Assembly: GCA_017302895.1 (NCBI GenBank)
Contig: JAFLBV010000002.1
Span: 372,001-436,000 of the forward strand
Source: Ignavibacteria bacterium
GTDB lineage: Bacteria > Bacteroidota > Ignavibacteria > Ignavibacteriales > Ignavibacteriaceae
DNA: 64,000 bases
Direction: 5' to 3'
Each line of letters opens with the position of its first letter. The stretch's first letter is position 1. Under the pieces are notes generated by a model. It ran no database searches and was not told the origin of the DNA. It saw only the letters and a list, made by a program, of their open reading frames with translations. Position numbers and translations under genes: made by a program. This document shows positions 18,307-27,377 of this stretch, in pieces.

Positions 18307-21300
18307 TTGTTTTCGCTGCGTATTCTCCTGTTTTTTACTTTAACTACAGTATTGTCGGTTGCCCAACAATTCGAGGTACATAAGTATGGTATCAGGGACG
18401 GGTTGAGTATTGAATTAACAAAATCGGTCACTCAGGACACTTTCGGCTTTATCTGGGTTGCAACTGATGAAGGATTAAGCAGGTTCGATGGATATTCATT
18501 TAAATCATTCAACACAATTCCGGAAATTGCATTTTCTAAAGAGATTATAAGGCGAAAGAACGGAAATCTGCTGGCGGTTTCAGATCTTGGTATCTTTGAA
18601 GTTACTCCAAGACTCGATTCAGCTATTGTTAAAATGATTTCAAAAGGCTCACGGGAATTCAGCCGCTCTACTATCTGGTATCCTAAAAGTATATTTGAGG
18701 CTAAGGATGGTACCATTTTTGTCGGCGAACAAGGATCAATCATACGAATCAAAGACGGTAACCTGAAAAAATATCCACTCGACAAAGCAGATTTCTCGTA
18801 CAATTTCCTGCGGGCTCACCACTTCTTCGAAACAGAAGCAGGTGAATTGTTTATTGTTGCCCATAATGGTGGTATTTTCCGGTTTGACTTCAGGAATGAC
18901 AGACTCATCCTTGCCGGCAGACTAAATAACACGAGTAACATCGCTGCCATAAAATACCTTGGGAATCTCAAATTTTTGGCCGGTAACAATCTCGGAGTAA
19001 CCGAAGTCCAACTTGTCAGGGAAAAAAATAACGAATTTAAAATTGCCTCTTCAAAAAAATATTTCCCCGAACTGAACATCTCAAGTTTTCTCTTAAAGAA
19101 CGGCCTTGTTTTGGCAGGAACCTGGGACAGGGGTGTCTACTCATTTAAAATTGATAAAGAAATTTCCAACTTGCAGCACCTTGTCGAAGTCGGGGAAATA
19201 AAGATTAACACTCTGTTTCTGGCAAAAGACGATGATATCTGGTTGTGCTCGGAGAGCGGACTAATCCTCTTAAATTACAGGCTGTTTAACCCGGTTCTTC
19301 CCTCAGTGATAAAGCAGTATATTCAGGATATTATCACAATTAAAGACAACAAGGCTTTTGTTTCAGACGGAAACACCCTGTACGAAATAGTTATAAATGG
19401 CTCAAATATTACTTACAAGATCGTTCTGACCGTTCCTGATAATGTAATCATTAGCATATGTAGATTTAAAGACGGGGTACTTGCTTCCCTTTCAAACGGT
19501 GAGCTTGTGTATCTGGATGACAACGGCAACCGTACAACGATCAGGATAGAGAGAAAAGGTAAATTCTTTAGATATCTCTCTTATGGCGTTTCTGATGATC
19601 TGTGGATGATTGAGGAAGGTGCAAAAGAGATAATAAATTTGAAATCCGATATGTCAGTGAAACGGTACGATGTGTCACATTGTCCCATCGATGCATACAG
19701 TATAATTTTCTCGAACCAGAAAAATGAGGTTTTTGCCGCCGGTACTGCTTCAAAGATTGAATTGATAAAACTTGATCCAAAAAAGGAAAAGTTCGAACCG
19801 ATGAAAATTTCATCGGATTTGTCAATTAATGGTGAAATTACTGTTAATGACATGGATTTTGACCGGGCAAACAATCCGGTTATTGCTACCTCAAAAGGTG
19901 TCTTTGTTATTGCCGGGGGAAAGGCTACTCTCCTTGACCGATCATTTAACCGTGTTAATGTGAGATCCGTCTCGGTCGATAATGTTAATTTCAACTATTG
20001 GATTGGTACTTCAGACGGACTCTACCGGTTTGACGGACAAAGTATATCACATTTTGATGTTATCTCAGGCTTGCCGAGCAAAACCATCGGAAGCAGAACC
20101 CTCACAATTGATCCTTCTGGAAATATTTGGGTTGGTACGGCAGAAGGTGTCGCACTGATGCGGGGAGTCTTTAAAATTGAAATTTCCGACGCAGCCAAAC
20201 TGATTCTTGCGAACAAGAAAAACGATGTGAGTTTTTCTCAGTATGACAAATCCATCGAGATTCTTGAAGGAGAGAACTGGTTTATTAAAGCTCTGAATTT
20301 TACTTATCCTACAAGATCTATACTCTATCAATACAGGTTCTCGGAAAAAGACGAGTGGATAAATCTGTCAGATGGCAATATAATTCCTTTGGAAGGAATT
20401 GGATCAGGAAGCTTCAAAGTTGAAGTCCGAACCCGTCAGCATGGTAACCACTCGTGGAGTGAGGTCAGTTCGCTGGAATTCACAATTGTACCTTACTGGT
20501 ATAAAAGATGGTGGGTGATACTCTTATGGGTTTTACTCATGACCGTTATAGTCTACACGATAGCAAGAATTTATGCAAGGAACCTGCAAAAGGAAAACCT
20601 GCTGCTTGAGAAGACCGTCAGTGAGAGAACCTCAGAACTCTCGAGCAAAAATGCTGAACTTGAGAAAAGCCAAAATGAAGTCGTTTCAAAAAACAAGGCC
20701 TTGGAAGTTCTATTAACGGACTTACGGGACATAAACGCAACAAAAGATAAAATGTTCTCTATCATCTCACATGATTTGAAGAATCCCTTTACTACAATCA
20801 TGGGATTCTCTGAGATTTTGAAGGATGACCTCGAAGATATGACAAATGTGGAAGTGAAGGATTTTGTAACCAGAATTTACAGTACTTCCAAGAGAACATA
20901 TGAACTTCTTGAAAACCTCCTGGGCTGGAGCAGAGCACAATCCGGCAGTCTGTCGATCACTAAATCAGGGATTTTACTCCTCCCGATTGTCAAAAAGGTT
21001 GCTGATCTGGCGACAGATACAGCTTTTGACAAACAGCTTACGATCCGTACAGAACTTCAACCCGATCTGATGGTTAATGCGGACCCGAATGCTCTTGAGA
21101 CAATTTTGAGAAATTTGCTCGTGAATGCCATAAAGTTCTCTATTCCGGGAAAGGAAATATTGATTTCCGCAGTAACTGAAGGTCCGCTGATTAAAATTAA
21201 TGTCGTCGATCAGGGTGTTGGTATGAATGAGGAAACACTTAATAAACTTTTCAGAAACGATCTTCATTTCACAACAAGCGGAACTCAACAGGAACGGGGA

Positions 21301-21414
21301 ACCGGTCTGGGTCTTATTCTTTGCAAGGAATTAGTAGAAAAACACGGTGGGAACATCTCCGTAAAAAGCAAACCGGCAGAAGGAAGCACATTCACTTTCA
21401 CTCTGCCGGTTTAG
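18307..21414 (+). CDS. Two-component-propeller sensor histidine kinase (no receiver domain)
   Basis: A membrane sensor of 1035 residues. A signal sequence (LRILLFFTLTTVLSVAQQ) precedes a long extracytoplasmic beta-propeller made of two-component-regulator-propeller repeats (FGFIWVATDEGLSRFDGYSF, GNIWVGTAEGVALM), a Y_Y_Y domain (about 655-725), one membrane helix (about 734-758) and a short coiled coil. The kinase core follows: HisKA with phospho-accepting His in SIISHDLKNPF (about 822) and HATPase with LRNLLVNAIKF, VVDQGVGM and GTGLGLILCKEL. There is no receiver or AraC domain, unlike Bacteroides hybrid systems, and no response regulator gene nearby. The start is TTG at 18307, one nucleotide after sthA, with AGGG about 10 nt upstream. 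Confidence 0.88.
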   Translation: MFSLRILLFFTLTTVLSVAQQFEVHKYGIRDGLSIELTKSVTQDTFGFIWVATDEGLSRFDGYSFKSFNTIPEIAFSKEIIRRKNGNLLAVSDLGIFEVTPRLDSAIVKMISKGSREFSRSTIWYPKSIFEAKDGTIFVGEQGSIIRIKDGNLKKYPLDKADFSYNFLRAHHFFETEAGELFIVAHNGGIFRFDFRNDRLILAGRLNNTSNIAAIKYLGNLKFLAGNNLGVTEVQLVREKNNEFKIASSKKYFPELNISSFLLKNGLVLAGTWDRGVYSFKIDKEISNLQHLVEVGEIKINTLFLAKDDDIWLCSESGLILLNYRLFNPVLPSVIKQYIQDIITIKDNKAFVSDGNTLYEIVINGSNITYKIVLTVPDNVIISICRFKDGVLASLSNGELVYLDDNGNRTTIRIERKGKFFRYLSYGVSDDLWMIEEGAKEIINLKSDMSVKRYDVSHCPIDAYSIIFSNQKNEVFAAGTASKIELIKLDPKKEKFEPMKISSDLSINGEITVNDMDFDRANNPVIATSKGVFVIAGGKATLLDRSFNRVNVRSVSVDNVNFNYWIGTSDGLYRFDGQSISHFDVISGLPSKTIGSRTLTIDPSGNIWVGTAEGVALMRGVFKIEISDAAKLILANKKNDVSFSQYDKSIEILEGENWFIKALNFTYPTRSILYQYRFSEKDEWINLSDGNIIPLEGIGSGSFKVEVRTRQHGNHSWSEVSSLEFTIVPYWYKRWWVILLWVLLMTVIVYTIARIYARNLQKENLLLEKTVSERTSELSSKNAELEKSQNEVVSKNKALEVLLTDLRDINATKDKMFSIISHDLKNPFTTIMGFSEILKDDLEDMTNVEVKDFVTRIYSTSKRTYELLENLLGWSRAQSGSLSITKSGILLLPIVKKVADLATDTAFDKQLTIRTELQPDLMVNADPNALETILRNLLVNAIKFSIPGKEILISAVTEGPLIKINVVDQGVGMNEETLNKLFRNDLHFTTSGTQQERGTGLGLILCKELVEKHGGNISVKSKPAEGSTFTFTLPV

Positions 21415-21438
21415 CCTTGGGATCAGGTTATCTGCTTA

Positions 21439-23655
21439 TTAGTTTATAACTTCTATTATTTCACCTTTGTATGCAAATCTTACATTCCTGCCGAGTGAAA
21501 GAACCTGGGCGGCTTCTTTGTCAGAAAAGGCAAGTTCAAAATATTCGCTTGATTCGAATTTAATTTTCTTCAGCTTCATGTTCCCCTGTTTTTCAAGCTT
21601 CGAGTCAATCCAGATTCCATTATTTTCATAGAAAGCCCTACCTGCTGCATCTGTAAGATTAATGGTTTGGTATTGTCCCGATTTGTTATCCTTGTCGACA
21701 TTCCGCTTTTCATAATCACGGTGGTTCACCTGGTCAGCACCTGAATAGTCTCTTATAGTCTCACTGGCTGTCGTACTTCCCTTCCCCTCCTTGTTTTTCA
21801 TTCCATCAAATTCATCTTTGAAAACCTGGGGATTTGCCTCTGGAAATCCTCCTGCATCTTTAAGATTTGGTGCAAGCGGGGGTCTTGGGGTACCGGTAAG
21901 TTGTTCATCCTCGAGAATTAAATATGCGGTGTAAGGTGTTATCAGACCGTATTTTTTGGCAAGATAAACTACCTCGTCGATCAGTTCTTTCGATTCACCG
22001 TTCAGCCTTATCAAATCCAGCAGATGTCCTACGCGCCTCATTGACCAGATAACCGGAATGAATGTGTAGGAGTCACCATCTGAAATCGTAACATCCTTTT
22101 CAAACTTTACTTCTTTACCGTTCCGTTTTCCTTTAATGATTATTTTGCCGGAACTTCCTTCTTCGATAATTCCTGCAAGAGTCAAAACTCCGCCTTTGAA
22201 TATGTCGATTTTTGTATTTGGATACGATTTGCTGAATTTAATGTTTCCCGAAGTACTGACGGTTACATCAGTCAAAATTGGAAATTCAATTTTTTCAAAG
22301 AAACTACTGATATTCACTTCAATTTCACTGTTTGGCGGCGAGTAATTTCTTACACCGCCTGTTTTGAGGGCAATTTTATCGAGCAGATGAATATTGATAT
22401 CGTATCCGATACCGAAAGTGAAGATTCTTTTACCGGCGATCAGGGAAGAATCAAGTCCGGCAACCAGTTTAATATCATCTCTTTCACCGATTGTAGGTTT
22501 GCCGTCAGTGATGAAAACAACATAAAAAGGTCGATCTTTCTCCCCTTTCTCCTTTAAAGCAAGTTTGAGAGCCTCCTCGATATTGGTACCGCCAAGTGCT
22601 TCCATTTTCTTTATCTTTTGCTCGGCAGACTCTTTATTTTTCTTATCGGCTTTCATGAAGGAGGAGAACACCTTTTCGGCTTCAGTTCCAAATTTAATAA
22701 TCTGGAAATTGTCCTTCTCTCTTAATCTGTTTACACAATAGACAAGAGCGGATTGCGCAGCCGTCATTTTTTCACCTGCCATACTGCCTGAAATGTCCAA
22801 AACAAATACAACATCCTTGGGAACATACTCAGCAGGAAATTCAGATTCATCAACTGAAAAATTCAAGAGGAAGAATTTCTCTTTGTCAGAGGAGTTATAT
22901 GTCATTAAATCGATCACACTTCCTTTCGGAACTGTATGAATCACAAGAAGATAATCTTTGTCAGGTTTTACATTAATTTCACTGTAAACAGATTTAAAAT
23001 GGTTGTCATCCAATCGCTCACTTTTGGTTTCGTGAGTAGGTGAGTAAATGCCGTTGATTTTATTTTTGTTCTTTATATCTACAGCAACAGAAACTTTTTC
23101 GAGTGCTTTTGAAGAAAATTTCTCGGTATTCAGAGGATAGAGATATTTGTAGGTCCCCCCGTCGTATTCGAGAGTCTGAAAATATTCAATCTCAATTTTT
23201 CTCTCGGATCTTGGCTCGATAGGGAATATTTTTAGTGTATAAATATTTTTTCCTGAATATTCAAGAAGCGCCGGATCTTTACTTTTGGATACTATCTCCT
23301 GATAAAGTTTCTTTGCTTTTTCAGCGTCAAGAAGTTCTGCTTTGTACTCTTTCCCGTTTATAAACATTTTGAATCCGGTAATAACCGCACCCTCGGGTAT
23401 TGGAAAAATATACTGACCTTCGAGCCGCTGATTTAACGGATTGAAAAAGACCTGATCGATCTTTGTTTTGGCAGTAAAACCATCAATCGTCACATTTACA
23501 TCGTGATATTTCACTTCGAGTGGAAACGGGTCTCTCCACCCCGGATGTGGTCTCGGACCCGGGTACGGCGGATCCGGTATGATAATGAAGCCGTCCGCAA
23601 AAATCTGCGGAACGGCTAACATTAAAATGATGAGGAACTTGACTGCGGATTTCAT
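21439..23655 (-). CDS. VIT and VWA domain protein (inter-alpha-trypsin-inhibitor-like)
   Basis: An exported protein of 738 residues with a signal peptide ending near LAVPQIFADG. After a proline-rich stretch comes a VIT domain (about 45-170; VNVTIDGFTAKTKIDQVFFNP, EGQYIFPIPEGA), then a VWA domain (about 280-450) with an intact metal-ion adhesion site (VLDISGSMAG, and a later Thr/Asp in FITDGKPT). The C-terminal part is beta-rich with a Lys/Asn/Asp-rich segment. Its ATG overlaps the stop of the upstream VWA gene by 4 nt (ATGA), so the two are co-translated. Such proteins are thought to form extracellular or periplasmic complexes; no ligand is known. Confidence 0.85.
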   Translation of the reverse strand: MKSAVKFLIILMLAVPQIFADGFIIIPDPPYPGPRPHPGWRDPFPLEVKYHDVNVTIDGFTAKTKIDQVFFNPLNQRLEGQYIFPIPEGAVITGFKMFINGKEYKAELLDAEKAKKLYQEIVSKSKDPALLEYSGKNIYTLKIFPIEPRSERKIEIEYFQTLEYDGGTYKYLYPLNTEKFSSKALEKVSVAVDIKNKNKINGIYSPTHETKSERLDDNHFKSVYSEINVKPDKDYLLVIHTVPKGSVIDLMTYNSSDKEKFFLLNFSVDESEFPAEYVPKDVVFVLDISGSMAGEKMTAAQSALVYCVNRLREKDNFQIIKFGTEAEKVFSSFMKADKKNKESAEQKIKKMEALGGTNIEEALKLALKEKGEKDRPFYVVFITDGKPTIGERDDIKLVAGLDSSLIAGKRIFTFGIGYDINIHLLDKIALKTGGVRNYSPPNSEIEVNISSFFEKIEFPILTDVTVSTSGNIKFSKSYPNTKIDIFKGGVLTLAGIIEEGSSGKIIIKGKRNGKEVKFEKDVTISDGDSYTFIPVIWSMRRVGHLLDLIRLNGESKELIDEVVYLAKKYGLITPYTAYLILEDEQLTGTPRPPLAPNLKDAGGFPEANPQVFKDEFDGMKNKEGKGSTTASETIRDYSGADQVNHRDYEKRNVDKDNKSGQYQTINLTDAAGRAFYENNGIWIDSKLEKQGNMKLKKIKFESSEYFELAFSDKEAAQVLSLGRNVRFAYKGEIIEVIN

Positions 23656-24761
23656 TTTAGTTTCAACTCTGTTTTAATTGACTGAATCAGGGCACTTCCA
23701 AAAGTGTTTTTGGAAGAAGGATCGTCATTTTTTGCTAGGAAATCGTTTCTTAATTTCTCATATTTTTTGATTTCAGCTTTGATCTTATCCCGATCCTTGT
23801 CATACTGGTCAATTTTTGCCTGAATTTCTTTTTCTGTTAAATTCTTAAACTCTTCAGGTAAATCGGCTTTGTCAATTTTCTTCAAATCAAAACCTTCATC
23901 TTTGGAAGCATCAACAAGATCCCATTTGGAATTGTTGTAAAACTCGGTTGCCTTGGCACCTGCTCTTTGAACAGCAGCGCTTGGAGCCGACATCATGGCA
24001 TTGTTGTCTTCCTGTTCCTGACGCATTTTTGCTTCCTTGCCTGACTTCGAGAAATAAAGGTATGTACCGTTTAATTGATTGTTAAGATCAAGAATTGTCT
24101 TGTCATAGGGGGTCGGTTTCTGCTCTGCTGCAAGATTCTGATCGATAAACATAAATGTGCCGTTCCCAAGAGTCGAACCGTCACGCCATGATTTGGCTTC
24201 GTCGTTATCAGGATTTCCACAGTAAATTGTGTTTACCTTAATCCCCTTTTCAGAAGCTTTTTTACATACATTTTTATAGTCAATGATCCCCTGATTAAAG
24301 GGCTCATTACCGGCAATCAGGATTACATTAACTGCATCTTTGTCTCTGTCCCAGTTGATTTTAAGTAATGCCTGCTCGATAACAGCTCCGCAGTATTCAG
24401 CCCCGCCATTGGTTACAAGCCCAAAGAGGTGCTCGGAGACCTTGTCAAGATCCTGGCTGAGTGAATCCACCATTCTTATATAGTGATCTGATGGTTTTAA
24501 ACCATCATTACCATATTCGAAAAGTGAAATGCTCAGTTCGAGTTTTGTATCAGGCAAATCCTTGCTCAAAGATGCCATTTCGTTAACAATCCTCCACAAT
24601 TCCTGTCTCGCCTGGTTAATCAAACCATCCATACTGTTGCTTGTATCCAACAGAATAGCGATGTTTATCTTTTTTGTGTTTTTCTTTTTATCAACAACAT
24701 TAGGAAGTATCGCTGTTGTTAAAATGAGAAACATCAAAAATCCGCTTAGTAACTTTTTCAT
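23652..24761 (-). CDS. Exported VWA domain protein
   Basis: The 369 residues begin with a signal peptide (MKKLLSGFLMFLILTTAILP). A VWA domain spans about 30-215 and carries the MIDAS motif LLDTSNSMDG. Later segments VILIAGNEPFNQG and KVNTIYCGNP fit the VWA fold, although the third MIDAS position is less clear. The C-terminal third is strongly charged and helical (Lys/Asp/Glu-rich), probably a coiled coil. It overlaps the VIT-VWA gene by 4 nt and is the first gene of a two-gene unit. Confidence 0.85.
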   Translation of the reverse strand: MKKLLSGFLMFLILTTAILPNVVDKKKNTKKINIAILLDTSNSMDGLINQARQELWRIVNEMASLSKDLPDTKLELSISLFEYGNDGLKPSDHYIRMVDSLSQDLDKVSEHLFGLVTNGGAEYCGAVIEQALLKINWDRDKDAVNVILIAGNEPFNQGIIDYKNVCKKASEKGIKVNTIYCGNPDNDEAKSWRDGSTLGNGTFMFIDQNLAAEQKPTPYDKTILDLNNQLNGTYLYFSKSGKEAKMRQEQEDNNAMMSAPSAAVQRAGAKATEFYNNSKWDLVDASKDEGFDLKKIDKADLPEEFKNLTEKEIQAKIDQYDKDRDKIKAEIKKYEKLRNDFLAKNDDPSSKNTFGSALIQSIKTELKLK

Positions 24762-24950
24762 CTCTTAATCCTTTTTTTGAATCTACTTTCTTATACTATT
24801 TATGTGATTTTATGTTCCGGGAAAAACTTAACACTCACTTAAAATCATCCCGCCTCTTTATTTAAGTTTATTTCTTTAAATTTGTTGCTGTCAATTATTT
24901 TTTTAATTGATTGGCGCAAACTCAGAATCAAGTAATTTAATGGAGAATAA

Positions 24951-26930
24951 ATGTTCAGCTTAATTCCGAAACAGGAATTTGACCGGGTAAGAGAACTTAA
25001 CCGGAGTGATTTTAAGGATCTTCAACTGTTTGCAGATATGTGCAGATTAAACACATTCATTATGGTTAAAAAAGCCGGAAGCGGGCACCTGGGGAGCAGT
25101 TTTTCGGCAGCTGATATCATTACTTATCTCTACCTTAAAAAACTGAATGTACTTGAGACCGGGTTTGACTCACCCGACAGAGATATCTATTTTTCCTCAA
25201 AAGGACACGATGTTCCAGGGTTCTATTCGCTTCTTTACGCTTTGGGTGTTATCCCTGAAGAAAAAGCATTAATGCTTCGTCGCCTCAACGGTCTCGACGG
25301 GCACCCCGAAGTGAGGATTACGGGTGTGGAAGCTTCCACCGGTTCCTTGGGCATGGGAGTATCCAAGGCAAAGGGAATGGCATGGGCGAAAGCTTACAAC
25401 GGTTCTGGTGGAAAAGTTTTTGTGCTGACAGGTGATGGTGAATTTCAGGAAGGTCAAATCTATGAATCTCTCCAGTCGACTGCCCACCAAAAAGTGAACA
25501 ATGTCACTGCGATTATTGATCACAACAAATATCAAACCGATATGCTTGTGAAAGATGTGAACAATATCGAAGATTTGACTGAAAAAATTTCAGCATTCGG
25601 CTGGCATGTTGAAAAAATCGACGGTCACGATTTTGCGCAATTAGACCGTACACTGAGGAAACTCGATACAATAAATGATAAGCCCAAACTCATTATTGCT
25701 GATACGATCAAAGGGAAGGGTATCTCATTTATGGAATCTCCGGTGCTCGATCCGGCAACAGGCAACTCATTTTATAAATGGCACTCGGGTGCTCCGGACG
25801 ACGATACCTTCAAGGCAGGTTATAACGAACTCAAAAGCAGAATTGAATTTCAGGCAGCGGAGCTTGGACTCGATCCGATCGATTTGCCGGTAATAAATGT
25901 CGACTCCGCCCCTCCTTCCAAAGCAACTAAAGAATTTGTTACCGAAGCCTATGGCGATGCTTTGGTTGAACTCGCAAAAACCAACAAGAAATTTGTGGTG
26001 TTGGATGGTGATCTTTCAGCGGATTGTAAACTCAGAAAATTCGAAAATACTTATCCTGACAGGTTTATTGAAAACGGAATTGCTGAGCAGGACATGGTTT
26101 CAATGGCAGGTGGGTTAGCCCGTATGGGACTTATTCCTGTTGTAAATACATTCGCAAGTTTCCTCTCTGCGCGTGCTAATGAACAAATTTACAACAACTC
26201 CACGGAACACAAAAAGATTATATATACCTGTCACTTTGCAGGAATGATTCCTGCCGGACCGGGAAAATCACATCAGAGTGTTCGTGATATTTCCCTCTTT
26301 GGCGCACTTCCCAACACAACCATTCTACAGCCATGCAACGCACTCGAGACTAAACTCGTTACAGAATATTGCATTAATTCAGAAGATGAAGTAAATGTTA
26401 TCAGATTGAACATAGGTCCTTCCCCAGAGGTAATAAAGCTCCCTGAAAATTATAAACTGACGATTGGAAGAGGGGTTTCTCTAACCCATGGATCTGATGC
26501 CATTATTTTCGCTTATGGTCCTGTTCTGCTGCACGAGGCTTTAGTAGCCGCAGATTATCTTCGTAAAATCGAATTCGGACTGCAGGTTGTTAATATGCCA
26601 TGGTTGAACAAAGTGGATGTGGAGTGGATTGGAAGTCTGGTTGAAGATCACAACAAAATTTTCGTCCTCGAAGATCACTCCAATTTTGGAGGATTGGGTG
26701 ACAGATTATTGAACGCTCTCGTTTCGGGACACGACCTCGGCTCGAGAATCTTTATAAAACTCGGACTGGATGATTACCCTGAATGCGGAACACCGCTTGA
26801 AGTACTCGAATACCACAAGATGGACGGGAAATCTCTTGCAGAGAGAATCGCAGGAATCAGCAATATTGATGATCTCATCGAACAGAATCCCGAGCTTCAA
26901 TCAAAATATACTGCTGACGCTCCTCAATAG
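24951..26930 (+). CDS. tkt: Transketolase
   Basis: Transketolase moves two-carbon ketol units in the non-oxidative pentose phosphate pathway using thiamine diphosphate. The 659-residue protein is of full length and one chain. Visible features are GSGHLGSSFSAADI near the N-terminus, the ThDP-binding GDGEFQEGQIYES followed by a distal Asn in DHNKYQTD, and in the second half the Glu-containing ENGIAEQDMVSMAGGLA. The ATG at 24951 has TGGAG 9 nt upstream. It is followed by a bidirectional terminator and faces the minus-strand prfB block. Confidence 0.95.
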   Translation: MFSLIPKQEFDRVRELNRSDFKDLQLFADMCRLNTFIMVKKAGSGHLGSSFSAADIITYLYLKKLNVLETGFDSPDRDIYFSSKGHDVPGFYSLLYALGVIPEEKALMLRRLNGLDGHPEVRITGVEASTGSLGMGVSKAKGMAWAKAYNGSGGKVFVLTGDGEFQEGQIYESLQSTAHQKVNNVTAIIDHNKYQTDMLVKDVNNIEDLTEKISAFGWHVEKIDGHDFAQLDRTLRKLDTINDKPKLIIADTIKGKGISFMESPVLDPATGNSFYKWHSGAPDDDTFKAGYNELKSRIEFQAAELGLDPIDLPVINVDSAPPSKATKEFVTEAYGDALVELAKTNKKFVVLDGDLSADCKLRKFENTYPDRFIENGIAEQDMVSMAGGLARMGLIPVVNTFASFLSARANEQIYNNSTEHKKIIYTCHFAGMIPAGPGKSHQSVRDISLFGALPNTTILQPCNALETKLVTEYCINSEDEVNVIRLNIGPSPEVIKLPENYKLTIGRGVSLTHGSDAIIFAYGPVLLHEALVAADYLRKIEFGLQVVNMPWLNKVDVEWIGSLVEDHNKIFVLEDHSNFGGLGDRLLNALVSGHDLGSRIFIKLGLDDYPECGTPLEVLEYHKMDGKSLAERIAGISNIDDLIEQNPELQSKYTADAPQ

Positions 26931-26952
26931 AGGATAAACACTAAATAATTTC

Positions 26953-26986
26953 AGAGGCTGCTCTCATTTAAGGGCAGCCTCTTTTA
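26953..26986. terminator. Bidirectional terminator between tkt and the cyclic-nucleotide-binding gene
   Basis: AGAGGCTGC and GCAGCCTCT form a perfect 9-bp stem with a 12-nt loop and a TTTT tract on the plus strand. It lies between two converging genes. Confidence 0.85.
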
Positions 26987-26992
26987 ATTTCA

Positions 26993-27367
26993 CTACTCTT
27001 GTGAATCTGTATCCAGTTGGTCAGGAGTGATTCCCTTGGCAAGACAGTAATACTCTTTTGTAAGCACCTGAAGTCTTTCAGCCAGATTGATCAGCATCTT
27101 TTTCACCAGGTCAGGATATTTTTCTATAAGTTTGTCAATAGGCAGATTTAGATTCAGCACTACAGATTCTTCTTCTGCTATGAGCGTAGCAGTTCTCAAT
27201 CCATTCAGAATAATGCTCATTTCTCCGATAACCATCCCTTTTTCTGAGAATTCAGCAACTTTCACATCAGCTTTAAAAACTCCAATCTTACCATTGATAA
27301 GAATAAAAAGTTCTTTGTCGTTTGCACCTTCCCGGGTAATTACTTCTCCGGCTTTGAAGATTTTCAT
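26993..27367 (-). CDS. Cyclic nucleotide-binding (CNMP) domain protein
   Basis: A short cytoplasmic protein of 124 residues made almost only of a cyclic-nucleotide-binding beta-roll: FKAGEVITREGANDKELFILINGKIGVF at the start, then GEMSIILNGLRTATLIAEEESVVLNL, which matches the phosphate-binding cassette region, and a C-terminal helix. The cassette lacks a typical RTA arginine-rich loop match beyond LRTATL, so ligand binding is plausible but unproven. No DNA-binding domain follows, unlike Crp. AAAGGA upstream supports the ATG at 27367. It is 10 nt downstream of prfB in the same orientation. Confidence 0.8.
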   Translation of the reverse strand: MKIFKAGEVITREGANDKELFILINGKIGVFKADVKVAEFSEKGMVIGEMSIILNGLRTATLIAEEESVVLNLNLPIDKLIEKYPDLVKKMLINLAERLQVLTKEYYCLAKGITPDQLDTDSQE

Positions 27368-27377
27368 GTTTGTTCCT

